This document shows positions 24,967 to 33,110 of a stretch of DNA of 40,492 nucleotides, one piece after another (position 1 is the first letter of the stretch; the number at the start of each line of letters is the position of its first letter). The translations under genes were made by a program, and so were the position numbers. This DNA comes from an uncultured Bacilli bacterium. GTDB lineage: Bacteria > Bacillota_I > Bacilli_A > RF39 > UBA660. A model generated the notes under the pieces. It saw nothing but the letters and a program-made list of their open reading frames with translations. It had not been told where the DNA came from and searched no databases. The DNA lies in the NCBI GenBank assembly GCA_947627375.1, contig CANQVR010000004.1, forward strand, positions 1-40,492. Reading direction: 5' to 3'.

Positions 24967-25768
24967 TTGCTTCATCTCCTTTTAATATCTTATCAATCGT
25001 CTTGTAATTATTCTTTTCTTTAAAGCCATAATTCGATAACATCTCACCATTTCGAACTAATCTAGCATCTATTTTAAAATCATACCCCGTATTAGGTCCA
25101 AAAAATCTAGTGCATGTAACAAGGGTAATAATTCCATCATTTGTATCTACATCAACATTAAATTTGAAGTAGCTATCTTTTTTTGACTTAGCTATATATT
25201 CTTTCATCTCTTTTTTTGTAAGTGAACTCATATCAATATTGATATCTTTTATCTCTGCTATAGAAATTGAAAAGATTTTATAGACATAGTCTTTACCATC
25301 AATTGTAAATTGAATATATTTGTTATTTTTTACAAAAGAAGGATATAAAAATGATAGAAGTTGTTCAAAACGAGTGTGACCTTTGTTTGTTATATCAGGA
25401 TGAGAAGATATATTACGAAGATTATGACCATAAATTATAGGACGGTTAGTTAGTTTGTCGATTTTAGTATTCATCCAAGCAAAATCTCCGATTTCTCGTT
25501 CTATATCGACATCTTCGCTATTATAGATAACAGGATAGTCAATATTAGTTCCCTGAACTTTAATCCAGCCAATAACTTCTTCACTTCTTTTTTTAGTTTC
25601 TTCTGTAATTTTTTGAGTCCTAGGAGTTACTTTATAACTAGTGAAAATAAGCTTATAAAGTACAACTCCTAAAAACGCCAATAACAATACAGCACATATT
25701 ATAACACAAATTGTCAAATAATTACTAGTTTTTTTTGATTTTTTTTGATTTTTCTTTTTTCGGGGCAT
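24953..25768 (-). CDS. Class B sortase
   Basis: A 271-residue sortase, a membrane-anchored transpeptidase that joins surface proteins to wall or to each other. N-terminal TM (about 18-41); catalytic His115 in IIYGHNL, Cys219 in TLVTCTRFF, and Arg236 in DARLVR. The long helix before the Cys strand (SSLTKKEMKEYIAKSKKDSYFK) and WIKVQGTNIDYPV at the start are class B traits. The gene overlaps the 3' neighbour's start by 14-23 bases, tying it to the Cys-rich protein. No LPxTG or NPxTN signal followed by TM and basic tail is seen in any protein of the window, so its substrate is unknown. Confidence 0.92.
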   Translation of the reverse strand: MPRKKKNQKKSKKTSNYLTICVIICAVLLLAFLGVVLYKLIFTSYKVTPRTQKITEETKKRSEEVIGWIKVQGTNIDYPVIYNSEDVDIEREIGDFAWMNTKIDKLTNRPIIYGHNLRNISSHPDITNKGHTRFEQLLSFLYPSFVKNNKYIQFTIDGKDYVYKIFSISIAEIKDINIDMSSLTKKEMKEYIAKSKKDSYFKFNVDVDTNDGIITLVTCTRFFGPNTGYDFKIDARLVRNGEMLSNYGFKEKNNYKTIDKILKGDEANEKA

Positions 25769-25779
25769 ATTATCGACTC

Positions 25780-27564
25780 CTAATTATTTATTGTATAAGG
25801 ATCGCTTTGTGTACCACTACCATTTGCTACAATAGCTTGTTTGTTCAATTCAGCCACCAATTTTACTCCACAATTAAATGCTATATATTCATTTATATCA
25901 TTGTATACTGATCCTGTTTCTGATACTACATATACACGATCTTTGTTCTTAGATGAATCTCTATACCAATAACAGTACCCTTCATTTTTACCGCTGAATA
26001 ATTCTCTCATACTAGGACTAGCCAATCTAACTTTATATTCTTTTTTATCATCTTCACCTTTATATAAAGCTTTGTTTTTATAAATAGGAACGCTTATATT
26101 ATATTCTTCGAAACTATTTGATTTAATATAATCACCTAAACCTTGGTTTATCTTATATCCAAGATTTCCATTCTCTTTAGGATTATATACTCTATTAGTA
26201 TTTTTCTCATAACTTATTTGAACAGGTAATCCATTATCCATTAAAATATTATCCATAATTATTTTAGAATTTCCATTACTTGTTTTCTCAATAAATCTCC
26301 AACTATAACCTAAATAATAAATATATTCTCCTGTTACTAATTTATTTACTTTAGTTGATTTTTTAGCTTTTTTATAATCCCCTATTTTATAAGGATTATT
26401 TTCAGTACCATTTCCTGATTTTATTTCGGTTTCTTTTACCAAGTTAATAACAGGTCTTATAGCATTACTATCATTTTGAGAATATGATTTATAATAAACA
26501 TTAGGTTCAAATGATTTCATAGCTGTCCAGGCATTTTTACTACTACTTTTATTACTAGTCCATGTAATGCTTCTATTTAAAAGATATGAACTATTACCAT
26601 CAATAGAATTATTATAATTATCAAGTGAAAGTAATCCTACATTAGCTTCTTTATATTTTTTACAACTTTTAACATTATATGATTTAGTTGTATCATCACA
26701 GAATTTTCCTTTAGCAATATATTTTTTAGACTTGTCAGTTAAATGGTTATAGAAATAATCATTTAACCAGTCATTTACATTTTTATAATCTACATAAGAA
26801 ATATTTTTATCAGCTACTATTCTAATTGTATCATCATCATTTACTTTAACTATTCTAAATACTATTCCTGAAAACATTATATAGTTATTATTTACATTTC
26901 CTTTATATACTCCTGTATTATCTGTAGCTTCTTTAACAGTATCATTTAATTTTTGAACAACTGTAACATTTCTTTTTACAACTGTTTCGTTTTGTAAGCT
27001 ATCAGATACTGTATAAGTAATAGTATATTTACCAACTTTTGATGTATTAACGTTATTTTTTATCTTTACTTGATTAGTATCTATTTTTCCATCTTCATTA
27101 TCACTGACACTTTTTACACCAGGATCTGAGAATTTTTCACCTTTATTTAAAGTTATATTTTCTTCACCATTAAGAATAATGCTAGGTCCTTTATGATCGA
27201 CCATAGATGAGTAAACTCCACATTTTAAATAAGCATGATATTTATAGTTGCCATCTACATTTGTAACTTTAACCCAACTATCTTTTACTGAACATAAATT
27301 ACTAGAATAAGGAATGTATAACGTATCAACATATTGTTGTTGATATAACTCACTTAAAGTTAATGTTCTAACTTCTCCTCTTTGTGGAAGCTTATTACGA
27401 TTTATTTGCATGTAATGTTCTGCACCATCTATCATTTTATTTTTGTTATCCCCAAATTTAATAAAAGGATATACTAAGAACCCAACCACCACAATTACGA
27501 CAGCAATAATTATTATGAATTTAATGCTCGTCATGTTTTTTTTCTTATTTTTCTTTTTCTGCAT
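25780..27564 (-). CDS. Multi-module surface protein: pseudopilin-like, Ig-like, two GxGT-NPY modules
   Basis: A 594-residue membrane-anchored surface protein. Order: TM (about 13-35); pseudopilin-like segment (40-120, AEHYMQINRNKLPQRGEVRTLTLSEL-like, Cys91 and Cys115), which reads like the helix and opening of a type IV minor pilin; a DUF5011-type Ig-like domain (about 126-204, GEKFSDPGVKSVSDNEDG ... VGKYTITYTVSD); module 1 (about 218-395, IMFSGIVFRIVKV ... AIRPVINL ... GNGTENNPYKI); module 2 (about 410-594, ending GSGTQSDPYTI). A relative with one module lies at 1078-2271 at the other end of the cluster. DUF5011 domains are common in Firmicutes adhesins. Ribosome site AAGGGGTG precedes ATG 27564. 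Likely an exposed adhesin or structural subunit. Confidence 0.8.
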   Translation of the reverse strand: MQKKKNKKKNMTSIKFIIIIAVVIVVVGFLVYPFIKFGDNKNKMIDGAEHYMQINRNKLPQRGEVRTLTLSELYQQQYVDTLYIPYSSNLCSVKDSWVKVTNVDGNYKYHAYLKCGVYSSMVDHKGPSIILNGEENITLNKGEKFSDPGVKSVSDNEDGKIDTNQVKIKNNVNTSKVGKYTITYTVSDSLQNETVVKRNVTVVQKLNDTVKEATDNTGVYKGNVNNNYIMFSGIVFRIVKVNDDDTIRIVADKNISYVDYKNVNDWLNDYFYNHLTDKSKKYIAKGKFCDDTTKSYNVKSCKKYKEANVGLLSLDNYNNSIDGNSSYLLNRSITWTSNKSSSKNAWTAMKSFEPNVYYKSYSQNDSNAIRPVINLVKETEIKSGNGTENNPYKIGDYKKAKKSTKVNKLVTGEYIYYLGYSWRFIEKTSNGNSKIIMDNILMDNGLPVQISYEKNTNRVYNPKENGNLGYKINQGLGDYIKSNSFEEYNISVPIYKNKALYKGEDDKKEYKVRLASPSMRELFSGKNEGYCYWYRDSSKNKDRVYVVSETGSVYNDINEYIAFNCGVKLVAELNKQAIVANGSGTQSDPYTINN

Positions 27565-27583
27565 TAAAATGCACCCCTTTCTT

Positions 27584-29149
27584 TCACCTTACTTTATAAC
27601 TATATTTTTTATTGCGAATAACATATGTTATTATTAGATCTTTTTCAGTATTAAGATTTTTAGGAACTTTTAAAAACAAGTATCTTCCTTGATAGTCATT
27701 TTTTAAACTACTTTCGAGGTCAATTGTTCTTTTCTTACCATTACTCCTTATATAACTGATTTTACCATATTTTGTAGAAAAGTCAACAAAATATTTTCCT
27801 TCAAAATCAGATGATTCATATGTTAATTTGATTATTTTTTTACTACCTTTTTCCGATACTACTTCAGTTTCTATGTTACAATCATCATTTCTACTACATC
27901 TCAAAATACTATAGTTAAATTCATTACCTACTTCCATATTAGTAAAGGTCAAAGATTTTTTGTCATTATTAGGCATTTCTAAAGTTAATTCTTGATTCAT
28001 TTTCTTTGTCTTATAGCTTGTAATTTTGCTTATGTCTTCCTGTTTTATTTTCATTTTTCTTAAATATGTACTTCTACCATGATACTCTTGATAATATAGA
28101 GCAAAATTATTAAAGAAACTATTTTTTTGTTTATTTACTTTAAAAATAAGTAAGAAATTATAAGTCTTTCCTCTTGTCCATTTTTCATTGTTATATGGTT
28201 TTCCTAAATCTTTAAAATCCGTATTATAAGATACAGTATAAGTATAATCATCAGTCCAGTTAGCAATATGGAAACGATCCATCTTCATTTTTTCTCTACT
28301 ACTATTATTTTTTACTGTTAGATTTAAAACTATAAAAGCTTTATTCTTTTCGATAACATTTCCATTATAATCTTTATCAGTATAATAAGTCTTATTAACT
28401 TTTATTTCATATTCTCCAGTATTTAAAACTTGTCCTTGACGATAACTTTTATGGACAACTCCAAAATAATAATAAATATTTCCAAGTAAAATTACAGATA
28501 CTCCAACTATTGCTATATTCATGATAAATTTGTGCTCTAAGTAAAAATATCTGAAATTTCTAATAAATTTTTGAATAAGTCTTGAGATAATGTGTTTATC
28601 AAATTCAAAACTTATTTCTACTTCTTCTTTATCTGCTTCTTGAATTTCTAAAAATTCTTCATCACTGGCAAAATCAAATTTTTTTAGATCTATACCAGTA
28701 ATACGAATTATAAAAATGGCAAAAGCAATATATTGAGGAAAACTGACAATGAATGATAAATCATGAAGCATCCTAGCAGTTTTTAATTCAAAACTACCAC
28801 TGGTGTAGCCATAAAAATAAAGAGTTATATATAAGAATACTAGTAATGTAGCAGTGTATATAGCAAGTAACACCAAATACATTTTCCATGGTTTACCTTT
28901 TCTTTTTAATAAAATCATGAGTAAAGCAACTACCGCAATAATAACGATGAGTGAAAGATAAGTTAATATGCCTAATCGTTTACTAATAGGATCTAAGACT
29001 GCACTGTAAATTCCAGAAGATGAAAATTCAGTTAAAAAAGATGTTGTTGCAATATTTTTAGCAAAAACATAAAAAGAAAGTAACAACAAAACAATGTGTA
29101 CTCTACGAAAATATTTAATTAAAAAAGCATATGGTTTTCTAATTATCAT
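27584..29149 (-). CDS. Five-TM membrane protein with extracytoplasmic DUF4352-like domain
   Basis: A 521-residue protein of unknown function that opens the cluster. Five hydrophobic helices (about 18-34, 54-76, 86-108, 129-150, 208-230) are followed by an extracytoplasmic domain: LNTGEYEIKVNKTYYTDKDY ... AFIVLNLTVKNNSSR ... RFHIANWTDDYTY, which has the strand pattern of the DUF4352/Ig-like accessory domain. A second beta-rich region holds two cysteines (LRCSRNDDCNIE). The ribosome site is AGAGGTGG, eight bases from ATG. A TATAAT lies upstream and the greA terminator precedes that, so this is the first gene of the transcription unit. It may be a scaffold of the envelope complex. Confidence 0.65.
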   Translation of the reverse strand: MIIRKPYAFLIKYFRRVHIVLLLLSFYVFAKNIATTSFLTEFSSSGIYSAVLDPISKRLGILTYLSLIVIIAVVALLMILLKRKGKPWKMYLVLLAIYTATLLVFLYITLYFYGYTSGSFELKTARMLHDLSFIVSFPQYIAFAIFIIRITGIDLKKFDFASDEEFLEIQEADKEEVEISFEFDKHIISRLIQKFIRNFRYFYLEHKFIMNIAIVGVSVILLGNIYYYFGVVHKSYRQGQVLNTGEYEIKVNKTYYTDKDYNGNVIEKNKAFIVLNLTVKNNSSREKMKMDRFHIANWTDDYTYTVSYNTDFKDLGKPYNNEKWTRGKTYNFLLIFKVNKQKNSFFNNFALYYQEYHGRSTYLRKMKIKQEDISKITSYKTKKMNQELTLEMPNNDKKSLTFTNMEVGNEFNYSILRCSRNDDCNIETEVVSEKGSKKIIKLTYESSDFEGKYFVDFSTKYGKISYIRSNGKKRTIDLESSLKNDYQGRYLFLKVPKNLNTEKDLIITYVIRNKKYSYKVR

Positions 29150-29177
29150 AATAGCACCACCTCTTATTCTACTTTCT

Positions 29178-29183
29178 ATTATA
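29178..29183 (-). promoter_or_regulatory. -10 box of the probable cluster promoter
   Basis: A perfect TATAAT about 30 bases before the first gene of the cluster and just after the greA terminator. The best -35 at 17 bases is only a 3/6 match (TAGTAA), so activity may need an activator or this may not be the true start. Confidence 0.45.
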
Positions 29184-29212
29184 AAACATTTTTGATTTTA
29201 TTACTAGCTATT

Positions 29213-29266
29213 TCAAAAAGAAAATGAATTAAACAAATTCTTAAGCGAATTTATCTAATTCATTTT
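29213..29266 (-). terminator. Rho-independent terminator of greA
   Basis: A 20-bp stem with two mismatches (29221-29240 and 29247-29266), six-base loop GCTTAA, and a T-rich tail (TTTTCTTTTTG) on the minus strand, seven bases after the greA stop. It isolates the housekeeping block from the secretion cluster and resembles the terminator at 626-680. Confidence 0.85.
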
Positions 29267-29272
29267 AGTTCT

Positions 29273-29746
29273 TTACTTTATTTCTTTTATTTCTATATCA
29301 TAATTTCCATTAGGACTATTTACTGTAACAACGTCCCCTACTTTATGATCCATTAAAGCTTGAGCAATTGGTGATTCATTTGAGATTTTACTTTCAAATG
29401 GATCAGCTTCATGACTTCCGACGATCTTATATTCTTCTAAATCATCGTCATCATCAATATAACGAATAGAAACTATCGTTCCAATTCCAACTTTATCTTT
29501 AGAAACTTCTTTAATAATTTCTGCATTCTCTAACATCTTTTCAATCGTTTTTATTCTTCCTTCGATTTGAGCTTGTTCATCACGTGCTGCATCATAATCA
29601 GCATTTTCTGATAAATCTCCTAAAGCACGTGCGTCTTTTATAGCTTGAATGTTTTCTGGTCTTTTAACCTTTATTAAATTATCTAACTCAGCTTTTAGCT
29701 CATTTAACCCCTCTTCAGTTAGATATACAACATTATTATTTTTCAT
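29273..29746 (-). CDS. greA: Transcription elongation factor GreA
   Basis: A 157-residue GreA, which rescues backtracked RNA polymerase by stimulating transcript cleavage. The N-terminal coiled coil carries YLTEEGLNELKAELDNL and the signature ARALGDLSENADYDAARDEQ with its acidic tip (about 38-57). The C-terminal FKBP-like domain ends SPIAQALMDHKVGDVVTV, typical of GreA. Length is standard. It has its own promoter (29779-29807) and a strong terminator. In Bacillus greA lies next to yrrN-yrrO-udk, and the same neighbours (U32 proteins) occur here. Confidence 0.97.
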   Translation of the reverse strand: MKNNNVVYLTEEGLNELKAELDNLIKVKRPENIQAIKDARALGDLSENADYDAARDEQAQIEGRIKTIEKMLENAEIIKEVSKDKVGIGTIVSIRYIDDDDDLEEYKIVGSHEADPFESKISNESPIAQALMDHKVGDVVTVNSPNGNYDIEIKEIK

Positions 29747-29778
29747 TTTAATTCACCTCTTAATACAATGTGATATAA

Positions 29779-29807
29779 ATATTACTACAAAATAATATTT
29801 TTGTCAA
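29779..29807 (-). promoter_or_regulatory. greA promoter
   Basis: A perfect TTGACA (29802-29807), 17-base spacer and TAATAT (29779-29784; 4/6). It starts four bases after the stop codon of the preceding HD gene and gives a leader of about 25 bases before greA. Confidence 0.7.
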
Positions 29808-29810
29808 TTT

Positions 29811-30938
29811 TTATTTATCAAATTTTTTGATTTCTTGTAAGAAAAATTCATCAGTCATACCACAAATAAAATCTATTGCCATTCTCTTGGGAGAAGTATG
29901 ATTTAAATAAATATTTTTTTTATGATTTAAAAATACTTTAAAGATTAAACTTTCCTTATTATTACTTTTGATATCTTCTAAGTAAGAATAAAATATTTTA
30001 TTCATTCCCGTTTGATAATATTCATATTCTTCTTTACTTAAAGATTTAGAATAAATATTTTTATAATTAAATTCTTTTAATTTATTTAAAGCATCAAATA
30101 CTTTATCACTCATCTTAATATATGGTTTATCCATACTTTCACCAATAATATCTAAAATAATAGTATTAACAATATCAGTATTTGTATTTCCTAAGACATC
30201 TATTATTTCTTTAGGTAAGTCTTCTCTTTTGAATTTTCCTAAATTTATAGCGTCTTCTATATCTCTACCGATGTAAGCAATAATATCTGAGATACGTACG
30301 ACACATCCTTCTAAAGTCATAGGATGATAACTTTTAGAATTTTTTATATCCAAATAACTATTTTCATATTCAGTTAAAAACTCTTCTTTAGTTTTATGTA
30401 CAGGTTTATAAATTGGAGAAACCATCTCTCCGTTATGGCACATAATACCATCTAAAGTTTCAATAGTAAGGTTTATACCTTCTCCACCATTTTCAACATT
30501 CATATAGTATCTTACACCTTGTATATTATGTGCAAAAGCCATATTTAATTCACGTTTAGAAATTTCATTTAACATAGCTTCTCCTGAATGTCCAAGAGGA
30601 GCATGTCCGATATCATGTCCTAAAGCAATAGCTTCGATTAAATCTTCATTAAGTCTTAACGCACGACCGATAGTTCTAGCAATTTTACTGACAAGTTGAA
30701 CATGAACAATACGTTTAGAAATATGATCATTATTTTTAAAAGAATATACTTGGGTCTTATCTAAATATCTAGTATAACTATATGCATGAATAATTCTATC
30801 TATATCTCTAAAATATGCAGGACGCATATCTTCATCTAATTTATTTAGTCTTATACTATCTTGAGACTTCGATGCATATTCAGAAAGATTTTTTTCATTT
30901 AATAAGAAATTTTCTTTAGCTTTAGCTAAATTATTCAT
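29811..30938 (-). CDS. HD-domain dNTP triphosphohydrolase-like protein (dGTPase family)
   Basis: A 375-residue HD-superfamily protein. The YTRYLDKTQVYSF segment (about 56-68), HISKRIVHVQLVSKIARTIG and the metal site GHDIGHAPLGHSGE (His-Asp, about 108-121) match the dgt/dGTPase family, which removes triphosphate from dNTPs. Residues RISDIIAYIGRDIEDAI carry the later conserved Asp. It is somewhat shorter than E. coli Dgt (505) but in the range of Firmicutes YwfO-like or dgt-like proteins (about 340-440). The start overlaps the U32 gene by eight bases, so the two are co-translated. Substrate choice cannot be told. Confidence 0.85.
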   Translation of the reverse strand: MNNLAKAKENFLLNEKNLSEYASKSQDSIRLNKLDEDMRPAYFRDIDRIIHAYSYTRYLDKTQVYSFKNNDHISKRIVHVQLVSKIARTIGRALRLNEDLIEAIALGHDIGHAPLGHSGEAMLNEISKRELNMAFAHNIQGVRYYMNVENGGEGINLTIETLDGIMCHNGEMVSPIYKPVHKTKEEFLTEYENSYLDIKNSKSYHPMTLEGCVVRISDIIAYIGRDIEDAINLGKFKREDLPKEIIDVLGNTNTDIVNTIILDIIGESMDKPYIKMSDKVFDALNKLKEFNYKNIYSKSLSKEEYEYYQTGMNKIFYSYLEDIKSNNKESLIFKVFLNHKKNIYLNHTSPKRMAIDFICGMTDEFFLQEIKKFDK

Positions 30939-32124
30939 CAGCTTTACCTCCTTTTTTAATAAGTCTTATCATTGAGTATTCTACTAAATTGTGTTTAAAA
31001 GGAATTTTTAATATTTCACCAGGATGACGTCCTACTTTGATTTCGTTATTATCTTCATCATATAATTTTTCAATAACTAAGTTATATGTCTTTTTATCTG
31101 GAGTAAATATTTCTACTTGATCTCCTACTTCAAAATAATTCCTTTCAAGAAAAACTAAACTTTTTAATTTATCATCATAACCAATTATTAGTCCTAAATA
31201 GTCTTGATTAGATGATTCATTTCTACCACTATAATATTCATCAGTATAGTCTTCTTCTTTTAAAAAGAAATGAGTACTTACTTCACGATTAGCAACTCTA
31301 CTTAAAGTAGCACAGTAATAATTAAGTTTTTCATCATCCAAATCATTGTTATATATATCATCTATTATTTTACGATAAGTACCAATTACTGTAGCAAGAT
31401 AATAAAGAGAACGCATTCTACCTTCTACTTTTAAAGATTTTACGCCAATCTCTATTAAATCTTTGATATAACGAGCCATATTTAAGTCTTTAGTAGCCAT
31501 TGTAAATGGTTTAGTATCTGTATCAAATAAAAATCTACATACTTGACTACATCCACCACGATTAGCATCACGATTAGTAACATAATTTGATAGTGTACAT
31601 CTTCCGGACATACAAGTACACATAGCACCATGGATAAATACTTCCGTATCTATATTTACTTCATCGATTATTTCTTTTATTTCTTTTTTAGAAAGTTCAC
31701 GCGCAAGAACTATTCTATTAGTGTTTTGCTCTTTATAAAATTTAGCACTTTCTATATTAGTAATAGAACTTTGGGTTGAAACGTGAATTTCAATATCTTT
31801 ATTTATTTTTCTAATTAACTTTATAACATACGGATCACTTACAATAAATGCATCTATGCCACATTCTATTACATCTTTTATGTAAGTTTTTAAGTCTTTT
31901 AATTCTTTATTATGTAAAACTATATTAAGTGTTAGATATACTTTTTTATTTAATTTATGAGCAAAAAGACATCCCTCTTTTATTTCTTCTTTCGTAAAGT
32001 TTGTAGCATTTGCACGTAAACTATAATTTTTACCACCAATATAGACTGCATCTGCTCCATATAAAAGCGTTACTTTTAATCTTTCTAAGTCTCCAGCTGG
32101 AGATAATAATTCTATTTTAGCCAT
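30931..32124 (-). CDS. trhP2: U32 family protein, TrhP2/YrrO-like
   Basis: A 397-residue U32 protein. LSPAGDLERLKVTLLYGADAVYIGG at the start is the family hallmark, and VFIHGAMCTCMSGRCTLSNYV ... GGCSQVCRF (about 164-197) is the U32 signature with four cysteines that bind an Fe-S cluster in characterised members. DLIEIGVKSLKVEGRMRS follows, and a beta-barrel C-domain lies at about 300-390. In Bacillus the yrrN/yrrO pair (TrhP1/TrhP2) makes 5-hydroxyuridine at tRNA position 34 and lies beside greA; the same pair and greA occur here. The symbol rests on synteny as well as sequence. Starts with an eight-base overlap into the previous gene. Confidence 0.8.
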   Translation of the reverse strand: MAKIELLSPAGDLERLKVTLLYGADAVYIGGKNYSLRANATNFTKEEIKEGCLFAHKLNKKVYLTLNIVLHNKELKDLKTYIKDVIECGIDAFIVSDPYVIKLIRKINKDIEIHVSTQSSITNIESAKFYKEQNTNRIVLARELSKKEIKEIIDEVNIDTEVFIHGAMCTCMSGRCTLSNYVTNRDANRGGCSQVCRFLFDTDTKPFTMATKDLNMARYIKDLIEIGVKSLKVEGRMRSLYYLATVIGTYRKIIDDIYNNDLDDEKLNYYCATLSRVANREVSTHFFLKEEDYTDEYYSGRNESSNQDYLGLIIGYDDKLKSLVFLERNYFEVGDQVEIFTPDKKTYNLVIEKLYDEDNNEIKVGRHPGEILKIPFKHNLVEYSMIRLIKKGGKADE

Positions 32125-32977
32125 CTTTTTTCACCTGATAAATAGTTTCATTAAATAAGAAATTGGAATCACTACCAATTAAATTTGTAACGCTTGTTAA
32201 GAGTTCTTCTTTCGTAATTTTTTTATTTTCATATTTTTGATATAAATCTAACACCTTTAAGAAACATTCATGATTAATATCTTCTTCTTTAAAAATCATG
32301 CCATCTATTTTAACTTCATCTATAATCATAGTAGCATTTAATATTTGTTGTTTTTTTATACTTGTCCCAAAATTATTTTCAAAAATATTATATAAATTAT
32401 GAGTAGTATGTTCTTTTACTTCTAGTGATTTAGTCTCTTTTAATTTATGAAAAGTAGTATAATTTTTTAAAAGATGTCTTCTAGAAAACGCCATGACTGG
32501 ATAACCTATCATTAGAAGCCATAATTTCATTTTAGTATTTTTAGTAATTTCTTTTATCTCTTCTAGAGTAATTTCATTACTTAAGACTCCATATTTACAA
32601 CCTTCATTTAAATAAAAATCACAAGTCTTATAATTAGTAACCATATGAGTATTATTCCAAATAAGATCAGTCTTTAGATTTAGTTTCTTATGAATATTTA
32701 GAATACTTACATCATAAAATAATATTCCTTTAAAACCATATTTATCTATTTCTTTTAAAATAGACGTTAACTCTTTTAAGTCTTTATTAAAGATAGGTTT
32801 ATTCATAACTAAATAGATATTTATATCTTTAGATAAGTTTTTTAGTTTTAATATTTCTTCTAAGGTGTAGTCTTTTTTATAATCAACAGCATAATCTTTT
32901 AAAGGCATAATGAAATCTTTACTATATGGTAGATAATCAGTTAAAGTTTTAGTTGTTGGAATGATTATTTTTCTCAT
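32117..32977 (-). CDS. U32-like protein, TrhP1/YrrN-like partner
   Basis: A 286-residue protein with a TIM-barrel-like strand-helix repeat (INIYLVMNKPIFN, FKGILFYDVSI, DLIWNNTHMVTNYKTCDFYL, CKYGVLSNEITLEEIKEI, KLWLLMIGYPVMAFSRRHLLKNY). NTHMVTNYKTCDFYLNEG recalls the U32 pattern where strands end in a nearby helix, but the Cys-rich signature is lost. It precedes trhP2 with an eight-base overlap, as YrrN precedes YrrO. YrrN is about 309 residues, so the size fits. Assignment rests on both fold pattern and position; the sequence has diverged. Confidence 0.6.
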   Translation of the reverse strand: MRKIIIPTTKTLTDYLPYSKDFIMPLKDYAVDYKKDYTLEEILKLKNLSKDINIYLVMNKPIFNKDLKELTSILKEIDKYGFKGILFYDVSILNIHKKLNLKTDLIWNNTHMVTNYKTCDFYLNEGCKYGVLSNEITLEEIKEITKNTKMKLWLLMIGYPVMAFSRRHLLKNYTTFHKLKETKSLEVKEHTTHNLYNIFENNFGTSIKKQQILNATMIIDEVKIDGMIFKEEDINHECFLKVLDLYQKYENKKITKEELLTSVTNLIGSDSNFLFNETIYQVKKDG

Positions 32978-33026
32978 TTTCTACACCTTCCCTTTCTTCC
33001 ACAAGATTATAACATATTATACAAAG

Positions 33027-33053
33027 AAAAAAAAGATAAATTAAAATTATCTT
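33027..33053 (-). terminator. Terminator of murI
   Basis: AAGATAA-N7-TTATCTT on the minus strand followed by eight Ts, about 58 bases after the murI stop. Two TATAAT boxes lie between it and the next gene (one at 33006-33011), so the U32-HD block probably has its own promoter, though no good -35 is seen. Confidence 0.7.
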
Positions 33054-33110
33054 AATAATACTTAACTTTAAAATATTATAACTTTTATAAATTCTTATTT
33101 AATTTTAGTT

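Noticed and set aside
626-29266. Integrative conjugative element bounded by the two similar hairpins
   Set aside because: No integrase, relaxase or tRNA target is visible, and both hairpins have the T-tails expected of ordinary terminators. Kept only as a weak finding.
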